A stretch of DNA of 10,028 nucleotides, taken from the NCBI GenBank assembly GCA_030592145.1, contig JAUVKJ010000040.1:1-10028 (forward strand), in the 5' to 3' direction. The notes under the pieces were generated by a model. The model saw only the letters and a list, made by a program, of their open reading frames with translations, was not told the origin of the DNA and did not search any database. This DNA is from Bacteroides sp. Lineage in GTDB: Bacteria > Bacteroidota > Bacteroidia > Bacteroidales > SM23-62. A program made the translations under genes and the position numbers. Numbering within the stretch: position 1 is the stretch's first letter; each line of letters begins with the position of its first letter. This document shows, in pieces, positions 7,440 to 10,028 of this stretch.

Positions 7440-8629
7440 AGATCCTTATTCTCAGCACCAAAATGCCCTGGCCCCCCAGAGACGGAGGCGCAATTGCCAC
7501 ACTGAACCTGGCTGTGGGACTGGCCCGGAACGGGGCCGATGTTACCCTGCTTACAATGAATACGGGAAAACATTATTTCCCGCCCGGCCAGATCCCCGGT
7601 CATATCACAGATCTGATCCATATCAGGTCCGTGGATGTTGATACCCGGATCCGGCCCCTCAGATTGTTGCTGAACTTGCTGTTTTCCTCCTACCCCTACA
7701 TTGCTGAAAGATTTATCTCAAAGCCTTTTCAAATGGAACTTGAGAAATGCCTGGAAAAAAACAGCTATGACATTATACAGATCGAAGGCCCTTACCTGGG
7801 GTACTACAGGCACTATATCGGGAAAGGCCCCATTCTTTCCCTGCGTGCCCACAACCTGGAACACCGGATATGGGACCTGAGGGCAAGAAAAGAAAAGAAT
7901 CCAACCCGCCGGTTTTACCTTAGCTCCCTCTCCCGGAGGATCTATAAACTGGAAAAAAGGCTGCTCCGGGAAATTGACCTGCTGGTCCCCATCTCCGAAT
8001 CCGACAAGGAGGACTTCAGACAGATGGGACATGAACTTCCGGTGATGGTTTGCCCGGCCGGAATGGATCTGGCCAAATACCCATTAAGCAACGCAGAGGA
8101 GAAAATCCGGCTTTTCTATATCGGTGCCCTCGACTGGACTCCGAACCAGGAAGGCCTGGACTGGTTCTTTGAAAAGGTCTGGCCCGGGATTCTTTCACGT
8201 TGGCCTGAACTTGTAATGCATATAGCAGGACGCAATGCTGACCAATACTTTACGGATGACATTCCTCCAAATGTGTGCTCCGAAGGTGAAATCGATGATG
8301 CCATCTCATTCTTCCGCGACCATAGTGTCATGATCGTGCCCCTTTTTACAGGAAGCGGCATACGTATAAAGATACTCGAGGCCATGGCCATGGGTAAAGT
8401 CGTCATCAGTTCTGCTACCGGTGCCGCCGGAATCGGAGCAAATGACGGTGAACATCTTTTTATCGCCGACACGGCAGAAGATTATATCAGGGTCCTGGAA
8501 ACATTGAGTGAGCAACCGGGACTGATGCGGGAAACAGGACATCAGGCCCACCAGTTTGTTACAGAAAAATTTGATAACTTAGTGCTCTCCAAAGAATTGA
8601 TCTCCTTCTATAAAGCGCAGCTCACATGA
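7436..8629 (+). CDS. GT4-family (GT-B fold) glycosyltransferase
   Basis: This 397-residue protein has the two Rossmann-like halves of a GT-B enzyme. The N-terminal half starts KILILSTKMPWPPRDGGAI with the Gly-rich acceptor-side loop, then LAVGLARNGADVTLLT and YDIIQIEGPYLGYY. The C-terminal half carries FYIGALDWTPNQEGLDWF (227-244) and the donor nucleotide-sugar site GSGIRIKILEAMAMGK (306-321), in which E315 is the conserved second Glu of the EX7E motif. The first Glu position is Ser307, as is common in this subfamily. The last helix crosses back at the C-terminus. It should transfer a sugar from an activated donor to a glycan or lipid-linked acceptor at the cytoplasmic face; neither sugar is predictable. 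There is no signal peptide or membrane segment. It overlaps the preceding permease and the following GT2 gene by 4 bases each, so the three are translated as a unit. Confidence 0.92.
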   Translation: MKILILSTKMPWPPRDGGAIATLNLAVGLARNGADVTLLTMNTGKHYFPPGQIPGHITDLIHIRSVDVDTRIRPLRLLLNLLFSSYPYIAERFISKPFQMELEKCLEKNSYDIIQIEGPYLGYYRHYIGKGPILSLRAHNLEHRIWDLRARKEKNPTRRFYLSSLSRRIYKLEKRLLREIDLLVPISESDKEDFRQMGHELPVMVCPAGMDLAKYPLSNAEEKIRLFYIGALDWTPNQEGLDWFFEKVWPGILSRWPELVMHIAGRNADQYFTDDIPPNVCSEGEIDDAISFFRDHSVMIVPLFTGSGIRIKILEAMAMGKVVISSATGAAGIGANDGEHLFIADTAEDYIRVLETLSEQPGLMRETGHQAHQFVTEKFDNLVLSKELISFYKAQLT

Positions 8630-9798
8630 TCTGGGAAATAATTTTCTGGGTGTCCGTATTTACCATTCTGCATTCATATGTAATTTATCCCTTGATAATC
8701 AGCATACTGGCAAGGTGTAATCAGGAGAATGCCGAGGTGTTCGATGCTGCTGACAACCTTCCCTTCGTATCCATCATTATGGCAGTGTATAATGAAGATA
8801 AAGTGATCTCGGAAAAACTCCGGAACATATTCAATACCAGCTACCCGGAAGAAAAAATCGAACTTCTTGTTGGTTCCGACGGTTCCACCGACAAGACCAA
8901 TGAAAAGCTCCGTGTGTATTCGAATGAGGATGGAGCCCTGCGCTTTTTCCCGTTCGACGAAAGACGTGGCAAACCGGCGGTTATCAACCATCTGAGAGAC
9001 GAAGCCAGGGGAGAGATCCTCATCCTCACGGATGCCCAGGTCATGTTCTCCGTTGACACGATCTTTGAACTGCTGAAGCATTTCCGGAATAAACAGATCG
9101 GATTGGTTGGCGCCAACATTCAGAATACCAGGCTTGATAAAAGCGGTATTTCCTACCAGGAGTGGTCATTCATGTCAAGGGAAATCAAGTTGAAATATTA
9201 CGAAGGAAAGATCTGGGGTACTATGATCGGGGCATATGGGGCCTGTTATGCCATCCGGAATGAGTACTTCAGCCATGTCCCTGCAGGATACTCGGTGGAT
9301 GATTTCTACATCACCATGAAAGTTCTGGAAAGAAAAAAGCGCACAATCCTGGAAATGAAATCAGTCTGCCTGGAAAATGTTCCCAACCGTTTATCCGAAG
9401 AATTCCGCCGAAAGATCCGGATCTCGGCAGGAAACTTCCAGAATCTACGGACCTTTTACAGGCTGCTGTGGCCTCTGAATACCGGCCTTTCCTTCAGCTT
9501 TCTGTCTCATAAGGTCCTGCGCTGGATGGGACCCTTCATCCTTCTGTCGCTCATTATCTCCAATATAGTCCTGTCAGCGACGAGCCAGCTGTACTGGATC
9601 CTTCTTCTGATACAGGGACTGCTGCTTATCATTCCAATTATTGACTTTTTATTAAGGAAAATAGGCATACATATTGTAATTTTGCGCTTTATTACACATT
9701 TCTACAGTATGAACCTGGCCCTGCTGGCCGGATTCTTAAAATTTGTAAAAGGAAGAGAAACGAATGTCTGGCAGCCAACAAAACGAACAGAGAACTGA
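8626..9798 (+). CDS. membrane-embedded GT2-family glycosyltransferase (cellulose-synthase-like type)
   Basis: The 390-residue protein starts with a membrane segment (about 5-28), followed by a cytoplasmic GT-A domain and then two or three C-terminal membrane segments (about 300-318, 322-342, 346-372). GT2 motifs in order: [10 protein letters not shown] (49-58), [10 protein letters not shown] (82-91), RGKPAVIN (114-121), LTDAQ with metal-binding D136, GACYAIR (205-211), the VDDF acid pair (D225/D226), and [14 protein letters not shown] (261-274), which stands where processive enzymes have QxxRW. This combination matches the CESA-like group of GT2 enzymes, which build polysaccharides or transfer to lipid carriers. 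Product and donor sugar are unknown. The ATG overlaps the upstream GT4 stop, and the C-terminus (WQPTKR) overlaps the ribB start by 35 bases. It probably works with the GT4 on one glycan, though that is inferred from gene order. Confidence 0.92.
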   Translation: MIWEIIFWVSVFTILHSYVIYPLIISILARCNQENAEVFDAADNLPFVSIIMAVYNEDKVISEKLRNIFNTSYPEEKIELLVGSDGSTDKTNEKLRVYSNEDGALRFFPFDERRGKPAVINHLRDEARGEILILTDAQVMFSVDTIFELLKHFRNKQIGLVGANIQNTRLDKSGISYQEWSFMSREIKLKYYEGKIWGTMIGAYGACYAIRNEYFSHVPAGYSVDDFYITMKVLERKKRTILEMKSVCLENVPNRLSEEFRRKIRISAGNFQNLRTFYRLLWPLNTGLSFSFLSHKVLRWMGPFILLSLIISNIVLSATSQLYWILLLIQGLLLIIPIIDFLLRKIGIHIVILRFITHFYSMNLALLAGFLKFVKGRETNVWQPTKRTEN

Positions 9799-10028
9799 AA
9801 AGCTGATTTTCAACATCATTGATGAAGCTATAGAGGAAATCAGTAAGGGAAACACAATCATCGTGGTAGATGATGAGGACCGGGAGAATGAGGGTGATTT
9901 CATTGCCGCCGCAGAACTGATAAGTGCAGAAACCGTCAATTTCATGGCCACGCATGGCCGTGGACTAATATGTTCAGCACTCCCCGAAGAAAGATGCGAT
10001 GAACTCGAACTTGACCTGATGGTCGGGA
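9764..10028 (+). CDS. ribB: 3,4-dihydroxy-2-butanone 4-phosphate synthase (RibB or RibBA), 3' end beyond the window
   Basis: The visible 88 residues contain [20 protein letters not shown], the signature acidic, Mg-binding and catalytic loop of DHBP synthase, followed by [14 protein letters not shown], also conserved. The enzyme converts ribulose 5-phosphate to 3,4-dihydroxy-2-butanone 4-phosphate and formate, the four-carbon precursor of riboflavin. It acts in the cytoplasm. The start is ATG 9764: an in-frame TAA lies at 9746-9748 and the next Met is inside the conserved core, so no other ATG fits. A purine-rich GGAAGAG at 9751-9757 is a plausible ribosome site. The gene therefore begins 35 bases inside the GT2 gene. 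Many Bacteroidota carry a fused GTP cyclohydrolase II domain (RibBA); whether that is so here cannot be seen because the window ends. Confidence 0.93.
   Translation, partial: MSGSQQNEQRTEKLIFNIIDEAIEEISKGNTIIVVDDEDRENEGDFIAAAELISAETVNFMATHGRGLICSALPEERCDELELDLMVG

Overview
The window is a stretch of ordinary-looking chromosome from a member of the Bacteroidota, probably a Bacteroidales/Marinilabiliales-type organism. I infer this from protein families rather than from any marker gene: a TPR / PD40-propeller / OmpA envelope protein, a small START-like protein of a type typical of this phylum, a long LptF/LptG-type permease, a DUF5060 glycosidase-like protein, a perfect Bacteroidota-type -7 promoter element (TAnnTTTG), and generally poor Shine-Dalgarno sites. 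I see no RNA genes, CRISPR arrays, insertion sequences, att sites or replication origin.

Layout. (1) Positions 2-1927, plus strand: the 3' part of a DUF5060 glycoside-hydrolase-like gene whose start lies before the window. A HAD-superfamily phosphatase/mutase gene (1944-2933) follows 16 bases later. (2) Positions 2995-5343, minus strand and convergent with the HAD gene: a 782-residue secreted envelope protein with TPRs, a five-blade PD40 propeller, an OmpA peptidoglycan-binding domain and two SPOR-like modules at the C-terminus. (3) A 207-base divergent intergenic region (5344-5550). (4) Positions 5551 to the window end, plus strand: a tightly packed run of START-like protein, LptF/LptG-family permease, GT4 glycosyltransferase, membrane GT2 glycosyltransferase and ribB (3' end beyond the window). 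The last four genes are joined by 4-base (ATGA) or 35-base overlaps, so they are almost certainly co-transcribed and translationally coupled.

How the genes fit together. The right half is envelope-centred: an LPS-export type permease, a soluble-type GT4 and a membrane-embedded processive-type GT2 would fit assembly of a surface glycan or lipid-linked saccharide. RibB (riboflavin synthesis) is a housekeeping gene, and from general knowledge it often sits close to the LptF-type permease in Bacteroidota, so the glycosyltransferase pair may be an insertion between two usual neighbours. The minus-strand OmpA-type protein would tie the outer membrane or periplasm to peptidoglycan. The left edge looks like the end of a carbohydrate-degradation locus.

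Nothing here convincingly amounts to an undescribed multi-gene system. The items most worth a second look are the OmpA plus double-SPOR architecture, a possible frameshift at the 3' end of the DUF5060 gene, the uncharacterised N-terminal domain on the HAD protein, and the glycosyltransferase pair coupled to lptF-like and ribB genes.
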